Below are positions 62,663-64,000 of a stretch of DNA of 64,000 bases, in pieces. The first letter of the stretch is position 1. Every line of letters starts with the position of its first letter. This DNA is from Marivita sp. (lineage in GTDB: Bacteria; Pseudomonadota; Alphaproteobacteria; Rhodobacterales; Rhodobacteraceae), in NCBI RefSeq assembly GCF_020055675.1, contig NZ_JAIPUS010000015.1, positions 1-64,000 on the forward strand, in the 5' to 3' direction. The translations under genes and the position numbers were made by a program. The notes below the pieces were generated by a model, which saw only the letters and a program-made list of their open reading frames with translations, was not told where the DNA came from and made no database searches.

Positions 62663-64000
62663 GGATGCGCGTGATCATTTCATCAGTGTCGCGGCTGAGA
62701 CCGGGTTTCGCCTTGATCCGTTCCAACTGCTCCTTGATGAGCGCCTGCCGCGGCGCATCATATCGCTTCCACGTCTGAAAGACCGAACACATCCGCGCGG
62801 TCGTTTGCGGGTTCATGTCGTCCAGCTTGATCAGCCAGTCGCACAGGAAGGCATAGCCCGCGCCGTCTTTTCGGTGAAACCCGGCATGGTTCATCGCGAT
62901 ACCGCCCATCACCGCGCGGAAGCGGTTGGGGTTGCTCATGTCGAACGCCGGATGGTCGACAAGTTTCCGGGCCACGTCCACCGCCACGTCCGGTTTCGCC
63001 GCGCCGACCTGCACGCCGAACCACTTGTCCATGACCAGGCGGTCGTGGTGCCATTGCTCCTGGAAGGCATCAATCGCGGCGTCGCCTTTTTCGGCGCGCA
63101 GCAATTGGGTGAGCGCGGTGAACTGCAAGGTCATGTTGTCGGCCGTGTCGAACTGCGCCTGCGCCGCCGCGCCGCCGTCCAGAACCGTCTGCAAGGACAG
63201 CAATGATGCGCCCAGATCGCGTTTGCCAGCTTGATCGGCGCTTGCGCGATAGGGCGTTGTGACCCCCATGGCGGTTCGCAAGTCTTCGATCCATCCTTGC
63301 CAGCGATGCGCCATATGTGACCGCAGGCTGTCCGTGGCGGTCCAGATCGCATCCGGGTCGGGTGTCGTGCCCCGTTCGAACAACACCTGCGCGAGTTCCG
63401 ATTGCGTCGGTCCAGAGAGCATCAGCGCGCGAAACGCCGGGTCCAGTGTTTCATCCCGCACCAGCTTTTCCAGCGCATCGAGCCAAGCATCGTCATGCCC
63501 CGTTCCATCGCGGATCGTTGACACGAGGCTTTCGCGGCAAAGAGTGCGCCCGGCCTCCCAACGGTTGAAGGCATCGGTGTCATGCGCCAGCAGAAACAGG
63601 CGTTCTTCGCGGCTGACAGCGCGGTCAAGCACCACCGGCGCTGAAAATCCGCGCAGGATCGAGGGGACGGGTTTGCTGGCCAGCCCTTCGAAACGGAAAC
63701 TCTGTTCGGCTTGGGTCATTTCCAGAACCCGGGTCTGCACGACCTCGTCTCCGTTGGGATTCAAAAGGCCGACCGCGATCGGAATGACCTTGGGGTCTTT
63801 CACATCCTGACCGGGTGTGGGCGGCGTGTTTTGCGCAAATGTCAGGGTATAGACCCCGTCCGCCCAATCCTCGGACACCGTGATGCGGGGGGTGCCGGAC
63901 TGGGTATACCACAGCTTGAACTGCGACAGGTCGCGGTCCGTGGCCTCCTCGAACACGGCAAGCCAGTCCTCGATCGTGCAGGCCTGACCGTCATGGCGGT
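62655..64000 (-). CDS. pepN: Aminopeptidase N, C-terminal part (gene continues past the window)
   Basis: The frame enters from the right edge and ends at 62655, giving about 448 residues of the C-terminal half. The visible part starts with RHDGQACTIEDW and continues through the DUF3458-type middle domain (LSQFKLWYTQSGTPRITV, RFEGLASKPVPSILRGFSAPVVL) and the helical C-terminal domain (VARKLVDHPAFDMSNPNRFRAVMGGIAMNHAGFH). The zinc motif HExxH should lie upstream, outside the window. The enzyme removes N-terminal residues from peptides. The stop overlaps the TTG start of the next gene. Confidence 0.94.
   Translation of the reverse strand, partial: RHDGQACTIEDWLAVFEEATDRDLSQFKLWYTQSGTPRITVSEDWADGVYTLTFAQNTPPTPGQDVKDPKVIPIAVGLLNPNGDEVVQTRVLEMTQAEQSFRFEGLASKPVPSILRGFSAPVVLDRAVSREERLFLLAHDTDAFNRWEAGRTLCRESLVSTIRDGTGHDDAWLDALEKLVRDETLDPAFRALMLSGPTQSELAQVLFERGTTPDPDAIWTATDSLRSHMAHRWQGWIEDLRTAMGVTTPYRASADQAGKRDLGASLLSLQTVLDGGAAAQAQFDTADNMTLQFTALTQLLRAEKGDAAIDAFQEQWHHDRLVMDKWFGVQVGAAKPDVAVDVARKLVDHPAFDMSNPNRFRAVMGGIAMNHAGFHRKDGAGYAFLCDWLIKLDDMNPQTTARMCSVFQTWKRYDAPRQALIKEQLERIKAKPGLSRDTDEMITRILG

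Overview
The window is a high-GC chromosomal segment of an alphaproteobacterium, almost certainly Rhodobacteraceae (Roseobacter group). The evidence is the short type-3 prolyl-tRNA synthetase without an insertion domain, the ppx-ppk1-hdaA-AI-2E permease row, the pntAB transhydrogenase, DUF3422, PmpR/YebC and SleB-type hydrolase families, and the glyQ / small membrane protein / glyS / PEP-binding protein cluster. About 54 protein genes are supported. I see no rRNA, tRNA, CRISPR array, insertion sequence or prophage, so this is core genome with a few local anomalies.

Layout. 0.1-8.6 kb: sdaA, rpiA, glutathione reductase and a membrane proteostasis module (hflK-hflC-DUF2065-Do protease). 8.7-12.4 kb: propionyl-CoA synthetase with a TTTGCAAA-box promoter, a peptidoglycan-binding lipoprotein, an orphan C-terminal fragment of DnaE2 and a 2Fe-2S ferredoxin. 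12.7-19.0 kb (minus strand): yebC, a SLC13 carrier, a DMT exporter, a YmdB-type phosphodiesterase and xseA; three of these genes are followed within 5-13 bp of the stop codon by tandem perfect palindromes centred on TTCGAA. 19.1-28.3 kb (plus strand): purD, a LysE exporter, a DMT exporter, small proteins, pntA-pntB with a strong terminator, PsiE and DUF3422. 28.3-35.5 kb (minus): polyphosphate metabolism (ppx, ppk1), hdaA, an AI-2E-family permease and an HWE/HisKA_2 sensor kinase. 35.9-38.2 kb: proS and a serine hydrolase. 38.2-42.3 kb (minus): folB-folP-glmM and a SleB hydrolase.

42.5-49.8 kb (minus): glyQ, an AT-richer FkbM methyltransferase, a DUF6446-like protein, glyS with an AT-rich internal block, and a diverged pyruvate-phosphate-dikinase-like protein. 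49.9-58.9 kb: a secreted trypsin-fold protein that lacks catalytic His and Ser, a 27-residue membrane protein, ilvC divergent from two overlapping Lrp/AsnC genes and a class V aminotransferase, then a J-domain protein, bolA, DUF4177 and gatB. 59.0-64.0 kb: a 400-residue protein of unknown function, a lytic transglycosylase that overlaps a convergent acyltransferase gene by 163 bp, a small membrane protein, and the 3' part of pepN, which leaves the window.

Most genes are housekeeping. The items most worth a second look are the TTCGAA palindrome family, the FolB / amino-acid-kinase-like fusion, the pseudoprotease, the FkbM gene seated between overlapping start and stop codons with the nearby glyS mosaic block, the DnaE2 remnant and the TTTGCAAA box cluster upstream of prpE. 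I found no clear multi-gene undescribed system such as a defence island or biosynthetic cluster.
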